From: Cymodocea nodosa
Lineage: Eukaryota; Streptophyta; Magnoliopsida; Alismatales; Cymodoceaceae
Assembly (NCBI GenBank): GCA_036874045.1
Contig: CM072336.1
Location: 26,735,501-26,799,500, forward strand
DNA length: 64,000 bases
Reading direction: 5' to 3'
Shown: in pieces, positions 45,634 to 57,560 of the stretch
Numbering within the stretch: position 1 is the first letter of the stretch
Layout: every line of letters begins with the position of its first letter
Notes under the pieces: model-generated
Told to the model about the DNA's origin: nothing
What the model saw: only the letters and a program-made list of their open reading frames with translations
The model's database searches: none
Program-made: the position numbers and the translations under genes

Positions 45634-46770
45634 TCAGAAAGGCATTATGGATTGGCTGGGTATTCTCGGCAGTGCCGGCGATGGGATGCCGGCGAGGAAG
45701 TAATCCTGATATGAATTTATGTCCGCCGACGTTGGTGGTGCGGTGGTAACCGCTGTGAAAGGATTCTGGAGGTCGTCTAGATTCAATTCCGTAAACCAGT
45801 CGTTGTCCTCCTTTATCTTTGCGCACAAGGCGGTGGATGCAACGGCATTCGATCTCATTGCCTGAGAGTTCATCATAGGTTGGTGGCCGTTGATCTCTGT
45901 GTGAACGTCGTTGTCGACGTCCGACTCTAGTGTCCTGTGGCTATCGGATGGTGCTTCCTCGAAGGAAACGCTCATGGTATCCATTGAGGATACTTCTCTG
46001 GTTGCCGTCCGAATTTCGTTCTCCCAGTTGTTCTTCTTGTTGTAGAGGCGGCAGAGAACCCAGTCGTCCAGCTGCAAGCAAAAGAAACAAAACGACACCC
46101 AGACGCATCAGTGGTGTTCATCGGGAACGGAGCATTAGGGCTGCTGCCTTTTGCTTCTTCCTAGAAGAGGGGGGAGACGATGATATGATGATAATAAATG
46201 CTTCTTACCCTCAGACTGCCTTTCTTGGTGGCAGGACGATTGGCGTCGGCGAGCCTGTACTCGTGCATGATCCAATTGGTCTTGGTCCCCTTGGGCGCCT
46301 TCCCAGAGTAGAAAACCAAGGCTTTCTTGATCCCCACCGGCCTGCCGCACGTGGCCGGCGTGATGGGCTTATCAGCACCCGTCGCCTTCCAGTAACCTCC
46401 CCCGGCCGCCCTGTTCGGCCGTGTACCGTTGGGATACTTCCTGTCTCTGGGCGTGAAGAAGTACCATTCCTTTTGCCCGAAGAACGCCATATCTGGGGGC
46501 CGGCCAACCACACACAATCTACGTCAGAAAACAGAGAAGCCGAAAGGACAAGCAAGAAAAGTCACAATCATGATGCGCACCTGGTAGCAGCCAAGGGTCG
46601 TATTTGTAGAGATCGATCTCGGCAATGATGGGCACGGGTAGGGGCTGGTGGGTGGCCCTCCTACAGAGGTAGTGAACGACGAGCTCCTCGTCGGTCGGGT
46701 GGAACCGGAATCCGGGCGGTAGGTTGAGCTCCGCCTCGGCATCTCTGTTCCTCCTCACCATCATCTTCAT
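45634..46770 (-). CDS. NAC transcription factor, SNAC-A/ATAF-type
   Basis: Three minus-strand exons, in coding order 46770-46581, 46492-46209 and 46071-45634 (190+284+438 nt), give 303 residues with the usual two-intron NAC layout. Subdomain A is [20 protein letters not shown] (from residue 15). B is [17 protein letters not shown] has [16 protein letters not shown] and [14 protein letters not shown] is [20 protein letters not shown] followed by [10 protein letters not shown] is [13 protein letters not shown] at 159-171. The LVVHYLC and LCRLYNKK pattern places it with the stress- and ABA-related ATAF/SNAC group. The C-terminal 130 residues are variable and acidic ([16 protein letters not shown]), as expected of an activation region. 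I chose the first ATG after the TATA-like box; the frame is open further upstream but lacks a promoter there. G-boxes upstream fit ABA control. Confidence 0.94.
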
Positions 46771-46880
46771 CGCTCCAAGAACGAACAGCTCAGGCGCTTG
46801 CTCTGCTCTTCCGTAGGTGTGGCTGTGATTTGTTGTCTCTCCCTCCGATCTTCTTCCCTTGCTTTGGGCGTGGAGCACCG

Positions 46881-47240
46881 TTAAATAGGTCCGACCCCAG
46901 ACCCACGTGTTGCGTGACCAGAAATTCAAGTCGGCAAGTCTTCGTTCGAGGAAGGTTCGAGTCGGCTTCCCGGGAGTGGGGGGCCCCTCACAACATTTCA
47001 ACAAAGAAGGCCACCGGTCAGGGTCTATCCAAATGCGTGGTGATGAGCTGTCTGGTGGCGCGCAAAAGCCAAAAAAGGTTGATTCCGGCGGCCGTTGACA
47101 AGTAAAAATAAGAAAACCAGCGGTTGGTGGCGGCGGAACACGTGGGCGAAATGAGAACGGACAGGAGGGCGACACGTTTTCTTGCTCAGGAGTGGACGGT
47201 GCGCGTTGCGTACGCGTGGCAGAGCCCACGTCGGCCGACA
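46881..47240 (-). promoter_or_regulatory. NAC gene promoter: TATA-like box, two G-boxes, DRE-like core
   Basis: On the minus strand CTATTTAA (46888-46881) lies about 110 bases before the start codon, so transcription would begin near 46855. CACGTG G-box/ABRE cores occur at 46904-46909 and 47139-47144. A GCCGAC (DRE/CRT core) occurs near 47233, and more ACGT-type motifs lie around 47200-47235. G-boxes bind bZIP/bHLH factors and DRE cores bind DREB factors; an ABA- or drought-responsive promoter is inferred from this and from the gene's clade. Confidence 0.55.
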
Positions 47241-50200
47241 TGCCCTATGGCATGTGGCTGTAGATGGAGGGCGGTGGCGGTGGATCACGGGAGGGACGTG
47301 CCTGTCGGTCCGCTGGATTACTCGAGGATGATCGTCAGCAGCTGATCCATGTGTGTTGTCGTTTGATAGATGAAGTAGATTCTAGAGGATCAGAACGCGT
47401 GGTTGTTGCACGTCTTTCACCCGTATGCCTTTTTCAAGGTTAATAACGTTTATTCTTCTATTTGCTAAGATTGTGGGAAATTATAATTCTTGTGGTTGGT
47501 TATTGATTATCTTTTTTGCATGAATTTCTAGTCAAATCATTGTCCCTGAATTTACGGTGCGGTAAATGTGCAATTTCACATTGTTGGTTGGTTAAATAGA
47601 ATGTTGGTGTTGGACTAATTAAAAATGAGTGAACTTGTGTTTGTTGGAGAGGTCTAGGTTACTACTTCTAGAAGCTATTTTTGAATGGTTTGAAATTTTT
47701 TGTTTCTTAAATAAGGACTGTGTGACCGTGATATTGAATCCATGGAATTCCTCTTGTGATGTCAAAAAAGTCTCGCACATTTATTATTCATTGATTGTGA
47801 GACGCGTGAATTGGAAACTTTGGTTGGAAAAGTAAAAGAAAGATCTCGGAAAGTGAAAAGGATGGTTTGTCGTGATTGTACCACAATATGAAAGGTATCA
47901 CCATATATGTTAGAATGTGCATGGTACATTTACGCGATTTAAAAATGAAAAGTCGAGAAATTCAAGATTGAAAATGGAAAATAAACGAGTATTCTCGATG
48001 GCTATTTTCAGATTTTGTGGATGGTTGGTTGTCTATGGTCTTAGTTCTCAGCCTGAATTGGTTCGTTGGTTTGAAACGGTCGAGGAGGTAAAATATGTTA
48101 ATTGGCTTGGAAGCGTAGACCACATCCTAGAGTAGAGTTCTCTCTTTCAATATTTCAGTCAGACAATTCAGCTAATTTGAATTGATTCGATATTCCATAA
48201 AATCTTCCATTTAACTACTTTTTTCCTAGAATTTTTTATTTTATTTTATTTTAAAGTACGGGTGTGGACAAAATTAACGAGATTTGATCTATTTAAGACC
48301 AACGAACTACAAATCTTCCTGAGGGTTCTAATTATGTTGATCGCAATAGTAACACCAGTCTTAACCTTGAAGCTATTTTTTCATAAAAATGAGCAGATAA
48401 AGTTGAAGGAGAAGGTGGACAATAATTTTCCCAAGAGAACCTTCTTCCCCGGCCTTTTTTTGATTGTTATGTTCTTGAACTATAGTTTTTGCTGTTACAT
48501 GTTCTGAAACTTTGTTATGTTTTTTACTCTCTTCCAATCGTAAGTTTCACGATTGAGGTTTTACTCTTATTTTAATCATTTTGCCTGGCCGAAAAAAAGG
48601 TCAGACAAGTGTAAGCGAAAGGTAGATCATGTTTTGGAAGAGAGATTGCATACATATTTATATTAAATTGGAGATGGGTGATGATAAACAAGAACTAATC
48701 AATCTAAGATCGTTACATTGTACTCAATGTCCAACATGTTAGCTCCACGAAGATAATCATACTACTAATTTTACCCACATGTAAGCTCAAACGGTGGAAT
48801 TGTATGGGTTTTTCGACTTCCATTGGGTTGGTGAGAAGGTCTCTTATCATTCTTTTGGATTTGAGTTTGAAACTCGCGATGTGAGGACCGTGACACTCGT
48901 TGACAGATCATGCTGCTCCAATGGTGAGGTTTGGTAGGGATAGGTGGTTTGAAGCCTGTATCTCAATAGTTCCACTGGACCCAAGTCGTAGTTCTCATCG
49001 AATTAAGGTTGATCACTTGAACACCCTATGTTTAGTATAACTTTTTCACCTACCTTACTTTGATTAAATTGAAGTGGAAATGGTGGAAAACAGTCATAAA
49101 ATAACTTAATTGGTTAAAGACTAATGGTACTCCTACTTAATCTTCAATAGTATTCAAATTAATAATGGTAGAGTTATTTTATACCTATGAGGCGGCCACT
49201 AACTTTTCAGCTAATTAATTAAACTGTTCTTTAGCTTGTGAGTTAATCTGTTGAACGGACATGGTGAATGGCTCCAAAGATCAACTAAAGTTTGTGAGGA
49301 GACTTTAACATTACTCTAATCCAGTCTGCTTGCCTTCAAATCTGTGGGTGTGGACTAAACTCCCGCAAGTTGCAAGCATGGGAATAAATGGTCCGCTTCT
49401 TCCGTAGCCTCCAAGATTTTTTGTTTGTTTGTTTGTTTAATGTGTACCCGCTGATTTTGATCCATAGCCTCCAAGATGGGAAGGCATTTATGCTTGTAGA
49501 CCTTCTCTGTGTTTTGTGCATCAAAGACAAGAGCATATGTCAAATCACTAGCTAGCGATGGATAATAAGGATCGGTTTAATCTATACTGTTTTAAGACTG
49601 AACATTTTGCATTTACTGAAATATTCTTGTAGCACAATGCGCATGGAAGGTGTATGAGTTTAAGACACAGGATTGTGGGTTTCATCCTCATCCCTAGCAA
49701 CAGCACTAACAATAATCTTAATGACAATTTCACCACGTAAAGTTGATCAGCCATACGAAATCTTTTCTTACAAATACTTCTATTCATTTTCACCTTAATT
49801 CGCCAATTCCTAAAATTTAATTTTTATACCCAAAAGGGTAGTTTCGGAAATCAGTTACATCTGCAGGCCGGATGGTTGGTTGGTTGGTTCCAACGTCTTT
49901 CTCATCATTCGGTAAAATTTCTGCAATTCCGCATGAACTCGTAAGAAGTGCTGTTTGTCGACCTTTCACTTACTTTTGATTTTTACACCAATTAAGTATC
50001 TGATTAAAATTATTCATGATGCGGTGATGATAAACTTTTCAGCGGATCGAATAAAGTTGAACATTCCGTCGACAGAGCGCGCAATTGAAAGGATAAAATT
50101 TGTAAGATTCAAGGAAGCTTCCTCGTCAGGAAGGCGGTCGGTCCATGTTCTTCTTGACGCCAGTCAATCGATCTCACCGCACAAACTGCCATGCTTCGTC

Positions 50201-51428
50201 AAAAGGCAGAGGAATGTGCGTAGACTTGGGGAAAAGGCATGCATCCGCTGGAAAGAAGAAGAAGAAAACAAAAGAAAAACCCATGGAAAATCCTCAAAGC
50301 TTTCCTTCCAGCTCAACCGACACGGTTGCCATGCACGGAAGAACACTCGTTCTTACGTCGAGAAAATTACGCGACGAATGACCTTTTCTTTTCTTTTTTT
50401 AATTTGAAAAAAGGAAGAGAATGTGGGTGCATGGAATCACATGGAAATAGTTGTGACGTGACTTTTTTGAAGGAAATGAGTTTGGAAAGGCAAAAGAGAA
50501 TGTGATAACCTGCTTATCTTTCACTTTTGACTGAAGAATATTTGGTTCGTCCCAGCGAAAACTTTCTTTCTTTTTTACGAAGTAATTAAAGATGGAATGC
50601 GCGCATGCACAGGTTGTAGTGACATTTTCTTTTATCTTCAAACAATGTGTATGGTGCATATCTAGAACGGATTTGTGTTTCTTTCCCTTTCCTTCCTTTT
50701 TCTTTCCTTTGTCCTTTGACATGCACTGCCTTCTCTACAATTCATTCGATGCCAAACTTTTCTCTTCGTTTCTTTTCATTTTTGATAACGACTGTATCTT
50801 TACCTAATTAAGTTCGAATCAAAGATTTCATGAACAACCATTTGATATTGATGGAAAAGTATTCCTTCCTTACACTCAAAGCTCTTGCATCCTCATCTCC
50901 TCTTAACCTGAAAAATACGACGTGTATTGTAATGATTAAGATTACGTTAAATACGGCATGTGCTGGGTGATACTGTTAAGAGAGTTGCTTTTCTTAATGA
51001 TTTCATTGTTTCTTTTTAGACTATAAATAAGTTCTTGCACATGCGTTCACTAATCTACGCAACACAATTACGTGCTATTTTCTTTGGTAACGGTGGTTCC
51101 TGATAAATGATAAAATTGCACTAGTATAAATCCTTATCTATCCATAATTCGGCTTTAATAAGATTTCTATTGCATTGTTTTATAATCAATGGTGCTACGC
51201 TTCCAAACAGAGCTGTCATTGGAAACTTGTGCTCCAGTCATCGCCAATGGTAAGGGGAAATATAATATAATAATTGGTCCAAATGTAGATCTGACGTGGC
51301 TTTCGTATTAGTTGGATAAGCTCTAACTTGTCTACGTCCACATGTACCAGATACGACGAATTGACCGCTGCCTCGTCATTTTGTAATTTTTTTTGAAAGA
51401 TTCGTCGTTTTGTAATGTCCACGTACCT

Positions 51429-51532
51429 ACCTTCTCCCCGTGTTTTCTTACAAAATAATAAATAAATAAAACCTTCTCCTCGTGTTTTCTTACAAAATGA
51501 TAAATAAATAAAACCTTCTCCTCGTGTTTTAA
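51429..51532. repeat. 42-bp tandem repeat, about 2.5 copies
   Basis: Units starting ACCTTCTCC(C/T)CGTGTTTTC at 51429, 51471 and 51513 (partial) follow each other without a gap. They differ at only a few positions, so the array is fairly young. Confidence 0.9.
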
Positions 51533-53510
51533 ATCTTTAATTTAATTTTTATGACGTTCGAACTTATAATTTAACAGACGATAAGAATGATGCCATTATA
51601 TATTAGTTCAGAAAATCACGTATAAATTTTACGTGGGAAGTATTTCATATTATTAGGAAATACATTATAATGTGAATGCAGACTACATGACATGAGATTT
51701 GAAATATGAAAAATAAAATACTGGACAATAGTCTTGAGGGTGAGATGAAAACATTTCTGTTTATGATAAAAACAAAATACTAATGATGGAGCTTAAGTTT
51801 ATAATAAAAACAAAGTATCTATGTTATATATCAATTAAATTATTTCTCATGGCGGTTGCATCACTCTTCCATGAGGAATCAAGGCTTGCGTTCAATTCTG
51901 CTCAACCACGTTAATTATATATATATTAAATGATGCAATTTCGTCTCTGATTATGGCAGTGGTTTTTATATTCACCAAGATTTGAACATTGATGAGAATT
52001 AGCCTAGCTGACAATGCTTTGGCTAATAGACTACTATTAACCTTAAGATAAGGCTTGAACTTAATTGCTAGCAATTCAACATTTAGCGACCATCTGATTA
52101 CCCTTCTTTTTAATTGAACAACATTTAGGTGTGGGGTTTAGTTGTGATTTTCACTTGAAAAGTGACACCATTTGGTGATTTAGATGCATGAATTCTCCAT
52201 TGACATATCATGTTCTCAGAACTAGCTGTAACTCTTGTAGCTAGGCTCTGATCTTATGTATTTGACATGACTCTTATAATGATTGTTGCTATACTGTGCA
52301 TGTCAATTAATGCAAGCCTAAATGAATTCATGTCGGAGAACTTGGTGCCATTGCCTATTATTAGCCAGTTTTTCCATATTTGATGTTTGTTCTCGGAAAC
52401 CACTCTCTTCTACAAAACCCTCGCTTTCTTCTTTACTACCATCTACCTCAAAATTTGATGTACCATGCAATATGTGATATCTATTCTATGAGCTCAACTC
52501 AGTATCATCATCTGCATACCCCCTCTTCATCCTCGCATGTTCTACAATTCTTGGTTGATTAAGGTCCACTCCAACTTGGCAACCCCCTGCCTCTCCTTAA
52601 CTAAATTGAAGCCATCCTCCTTACCTAAGATGCATGACTTCCTCCTTATCTACTACATCTACATCAAGATAAGTACAATAAGACAAAAGCGTATTAGTTG
52701 GTGTAGTTGCCTTGGTCACAAAGTAAGGATGAGAATGAGGCAATGCCCATGTGGTAGGAAGTGCGTACCTCGACGCAATGAGTTCATCAAATTCATTGTC
52801 ACAGATTCAGATATACTCGAGATGTTTTCATTTGATAATTCTAACAAGTTCATCCCTTAGTGAAGGTACGTAGCACATTTGTTAAGAGAGAGTGTACAAG
52901 AAATAACATGCAAACATCAATGATATTTGTAGTATTGTCAGACTTAGGAGGAATAAAACCCTCAATGATACAAGAGTAATTGGTGCTAACTGCATTAGCA
53001 ATGCTAGTTTTAATTCCAAATTTAACTTTTCTCGGAGATGCATAGGCGGATGAAGTTAAAAAAGAAAAGAAGATAGATAGTAGCGCTTTCTCAGCTCATC
53101 CCTTGTAAACCTCTACCTTCTATTTCCTTGTTAATTATCTCCCTTTTGTTACCCTTGAACTACGCTTTGTTTGCTGATGTTGTTCTAGTTTTTAAAACTT
53201 TATTTTTATACATTCCTCCAACCGTGCGTGTTTTAATCTTCATCTAATCGTTTATGTAAATATATATATCGATATGACAAAAAAAAAAAATACAATATTG
53301 GTGCTTGATGACGCCCTTTGTTGGGATTTAATCAGTGGACGGATGACGTTGCACGGACACCTAATCGATGATCGATGACGTTGCATCCATGTGTGATCGA
53401 AAAATCCATCAAACCGTCAAACAAGGTTGGCGGGCCGGAATTGATCAAACTTTGATCGGTGCGACGAATGAAAGTTCAATGCTCCACGGTACTCAAGTGT
53501 TTGTTCATAT

Positions 53511-53534
53511 ATACATATATATATATATATATAT
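53511..53534. repeat. (AT)n microsatellite
   Basis: An alternating TA tract of about 24 bases with one C-interrupted start. Confidence 0.85.
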
Positions 53535-54578
53535 GGGTTGAAGTTTACTCAGTATGAAGAATGGGAATGCGTACATATGAAGTTATTAATTATTATAATC
53601 TGGGATCGATCCGAACCTATCCACGATCTTCGCCTATGTGCGTTTTGGTAGGAAAGTGTCGAAGGCAAGAACATGTACGCCGTCCTCGCCGAAAAATGAA
53701 AGCGATCGATCGATGCCACTTCTAAAAAGTCACGTGCTTAATTCTTTTCCTTCTGACCATTGAAGTCCCATATTTAATATAATGGATTTTTTTACCATAA
53801 ATTCTTTCATGCATGTATGTGAATGTGCGTATGTCAAATTTTTTTTATTTTATTTTAATAATGATGTATTCGATCTGATGGAATTACAGCTATCATTGTT
53901 CTTGATCGATCAAACGAACTGTGGTGAACATTTGGTTACATAGAAAAGTATTTTGAGGGAAAGACTTTCTTAAGATGGTTTCGTTTTATAGTTTCTTAGG
54001 TTTTCTTTTTGTTTTACAGCTATTTTATATGTTTTAGTATTATAATTTTTTGATTTTTGTTTCTCATTTTTAAAAAGAGTAATTTTAATTTTCGTTTGAT
54101 CAGATCGTCGCCATCATTGTAGATATATATAGAGAACACAAACATGATGTTCCTATAATTAAGATTTACAGAATCATAAACACAAGATCAAACATTTTTA
54201 AAAAAATATGCAAGATTAAAAAAGGTAAAAAACTGTACAACACCATTAATTTCTTTTGAAATGGTTCAACCCTACCAATCGATAACATAATCACTATAGA
54301 AATTTAAAATACTAAAATCTCCATTTTTTATTGTAGTTTGTTGTTCCTTGTTTGATCGAGTTCAGGTGGTTGTGAATAAATAAAATTGAGTTGTATTAGT
54401 GAAATGGTAAACTAATTTAACCATTAAAGAAAGTAATTAAGTTGATAGAAGATAATATCAGCAATTATGTAGTGTAAGTTCCAAGTATGCCTCCAGACGA
54501 CGATGAAGAAAGAAGTAAAAACCTTTCATACAACCATTTTCATATTTAGCAACCCCAAACAATACCAGACACCTTACA

Positions 54579-54699
54579 AGAATATTAAGATGACGAAAAA
54601 CACTACAACAACAAGACAACACATACGCATAGAGTCCAAAATATCAACATACAACAGACAAAATATATGGAGAGAAAAATGATAAACACAATGACAACA
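54579..54699 (-). repeat. 3' LTR of the Copia element
   Basis: A 121-bp repeat matching 60340-60461. It is preceded on the element strand by a purine-rich GGGAGGC tract, the probable polypurine primer. Confidence 0.85.
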
Positions 54700-56484
54700 T
54701 TAGCCTCCCAACAAACTTAGTCAAAAGATAAGACCAAGCTTGGGAAGAAACTTTTCCAACAATGTAGCTCCAACACCTTTGGTAAAAACATCAACAAGTT
54801 GAGAGCATCTAGGAATAAATCTGATCGCAACAACTCCACTAGCAACCTTCTCTCGAGCAAAATGATAGGCGAGTTGAAGGTGCTTAGATCGACTATGATA
54901 CACTGGTTTCTTTGTTAAGCAAATTGCACTCTTGTTACTGAATAAAAGTTGAGGTGCATGTGGCAACACCACCCAAAGTTCATGAAAAAGGTTGCACATC
55001 CAGAGCAGCTTCGTGGTGCAATTAGTAAGGACTTTATACTCAACATCTGTGTTGTTTAGAGAGATTGTCGATTGTCTTTTTGCAGACCATGAAACATAGT
55101 TCTCACCAACGAAAACACATCCTGGTGGTAGATTTCATGGTGTCATTGCATCCATTGAAGTCAGCGTCGCAGAAACCGTACACATTATTGCTGGATTGAG
55201 CTGTGTAGTATAGGCCCTTCATTACACTCCCTTTTAGATAGTGCAACACACGTTTCAGAAGTGAAAAATGTATTTGATTTAGGGCTTGCATAAAATGACT
55301 TACCAATTCATAGAAAAACATATATCAGGTTGAGTAAAAGAAAGATATTGACGCTTCCCAATTATTTGTCGATATAAATGACCATCTTCAAAATGAGTGG
55401 ATTCTTGTTCGAGATATTGTGAGAGCTTGGCCGACAACAAGCTTCTGATAGGCTTGCATTCCAACATGGAGGCACCTCGCAAAATAGAAACGATGTATTG
55501 TTGTTGAGACAAAAACATTGCATCCATTGTTCTATAAACTTCGATACCAAGGAAATAATATAAGGCACCTAGATCTTTCATGGCAAAGTGTTGACTTGCA
55601 CTTTCAATAAAATCAGTCACAAGAACTTTATTGCTTCCACAAATGATAACATCGTTAACGTATAAAAGTAAATAGAGAGTCTTTTTTTATCATTGTAAAC
55701 GAAGAGGGAAGCGTCAGAGAAGCGAGAGTTGAACCCATATTGGAATAAGAAATCACTAAATTTATCATACTAGGACCTTAATGCTTGCTTTAGATGATAT
55801 AGAGCATTTTGAAGCTTGCAAACATATTTTGGACAAGTAAGATCTTCAAATCCAGGATGCCGCATTTCCCAACGATTGATAACAACAAGACATAATATGC
55901 ACCTAATAGTATTCCCACGAACAATAGGGGAAAATGTCTCAAAGTAGTCTACACCTTCAACTTATTGAAACCCATTAGCAACAAGTTGAGCCTTTAGTCG
56001 CTCAAGCTTTCCTTCAACATCTAGCTTGGGTTTGAAGACCCATTTGCAACTAATGATGTGGATTTATGGTGTTTGTGGAACAAGAGTCCAAGTTCTCTTA
56101 TCTTTAAGGGCACACATTTCCTCTTGCATTTCTTGAGTCCAACTTGGATTATTGAGAGCTTCTTGCACACTAGAAGGAATTTCAGGAATGTGTGTAATAT
56201 CACATTGTAGTATATACTTTAGATTTGGTTTATTAATTCCATGTTGCAAGTGAGTATGTGAAGCAATAGGCTCCCCATTGGGAATGATATTGTTCAATGT
56301 CTCATTCTCATTGTTGGCATCATCATCATCTAGATCTTGGACAAACCTGCTTTCATTTGTATCAATCATGTTTTGTGTTTGAGAAGATACTTCATCATCA
56401 TTAGAACCTTCAATGTTGGCGTCGTGATCATCAACTTTATCACAATTTTCAATGTTTTCTTGTTGATCTCCTTTTTCTTTAGGT

Positions 56485-57560
56485 CCTGTTTACATTTGAA
56501 AAAGGTGATTAGAATAACTTTACAAGAGGCGGTGAATTGTAAACTCAAATTGTTTAGAATAATTAAGTACTAAAACACAACAAACAAAATCTTTTCAAAA
56601 CTAATTTTCTATTATATAAAAGATTTTTACACAATTACAATCAAGATATGAAAATAACAGATTTTTACAAACTTTTACCTTTTTTGCAAAACTTGCAAAA
56701 ATAAACTTACACCTTTTGATCTTCAAGTAAACAATTGATTTACCAAGCTCTTCCTTAGCTACTGGAATCTTTCCTTCAAATGCTTTGTAGATCTTCAGCT
56801 TTGACTCCTTTGACTTCAAGCTCTTCAAGTAAATCTCAAGTGGTGTAAATAATGTAGTGTAGTGGAATTTCTAAACTCTTTAGACTCTAAGTAGTGTGTA
56901 GGATTGTAAAGGGATATGTTGAAAAGGATATTTGAAGTACAACTAGAACTCCTTATTTATACTCTTCAAACTTGAGGTGCACATTCATCTACTTTTTACA
57001 TTTTTCTATGATCCTACATTCTTTTGAAATTTAAATCAATCCACGTTCTTCAATTCTATGTTCTACATTCTTCATGATCTCTTATTTTAGATTTGCAACA
57101 AACGAACTCTTGGAGAATCATTAATTTTGCTTAACTTGTTGTCTTTGTCGAACATTTATACTTGTAACTCATATAAAAACTTGAATACTTATTTCATAAC
57201 TCTTTGAGTTTTTCACTCTACAAAACATGTGACCTACAACCATTAACTTATAAAGGTTAGTCACATATAAAACTCAAATAGTTATTAACTATCTATGTGT
57301 AAAACTCAAACAATTATCTTAACTCTTCGATTTATTTAAAATCGCATATGGAAAATACATGAAAATTAAACCTTTTTAAACACATGTGAATAAAACATAA
57401 CCCTATGAGTTTTTAACTATAACTCTTTGACTTTTTGTAACACTAACACTTATAACTATATGACTTTGGCTAACCTTATACTTAGAATAACTTAAACTCA
57501 TTTTCATATATAAAACAAAACATTCATCATCAAAACTAAATTCCTATGAATATTGTTAAT
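56485..57560. mobile_element. Foreign segment inside the Copia element
   Basis: About 1 kb of AT-rich, non-Copia-coding sequence interrupts the element between its integrase and reverse-transcriptase regions. The left part has TTTACAAGAGGCGGTGAATT, like motifs seen near the ends of some plant LTR elements, so a solo LTR or another non-autonomous insertion is likely. Its exact ends and target duplication could not be fixed. Confidence 0.4.

Larger units (their letters stand above)
47241..54573. other. Gene-poor intergenic stretch
   Basis: About 7 kb without a recognised gene. It holds a GC-richer patch at about 50080-50360 with overlapping short open frames of no known family, a 42-bp tandem repeat (51429-51532), an (AT)n tract near 53511-53534, and otherwise AT-rich sequence. 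Open frames at 48262-48507 and 52380-52860 show no domain I know. Confidence 0.5.

Noticed and set aside
45930-46628. 232-residue plus-strand open frame across the NAC gene
   Set aside because: It is opposite the NAC domain exons and crosses both introns, an antisense shadow of GC-rich coding DNA.
48262-48507. 81-residue plus-strand open frame with hydrophobic stretches
   Set aside because: AT-rich chance frame; no family resemblance and no promoter or conserved start context.
49955-50505. Overlapping short open frames in a GC-richer patch
   Set aside because: Lys/Arg-rich, low complexity, no domain and no splice partners; not supportable as a gene.
52380-52860. Two overlapping open frames in the gene-poor stretch
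   Set aside because: No domain, inconsistent composition and no neighbouring exons.
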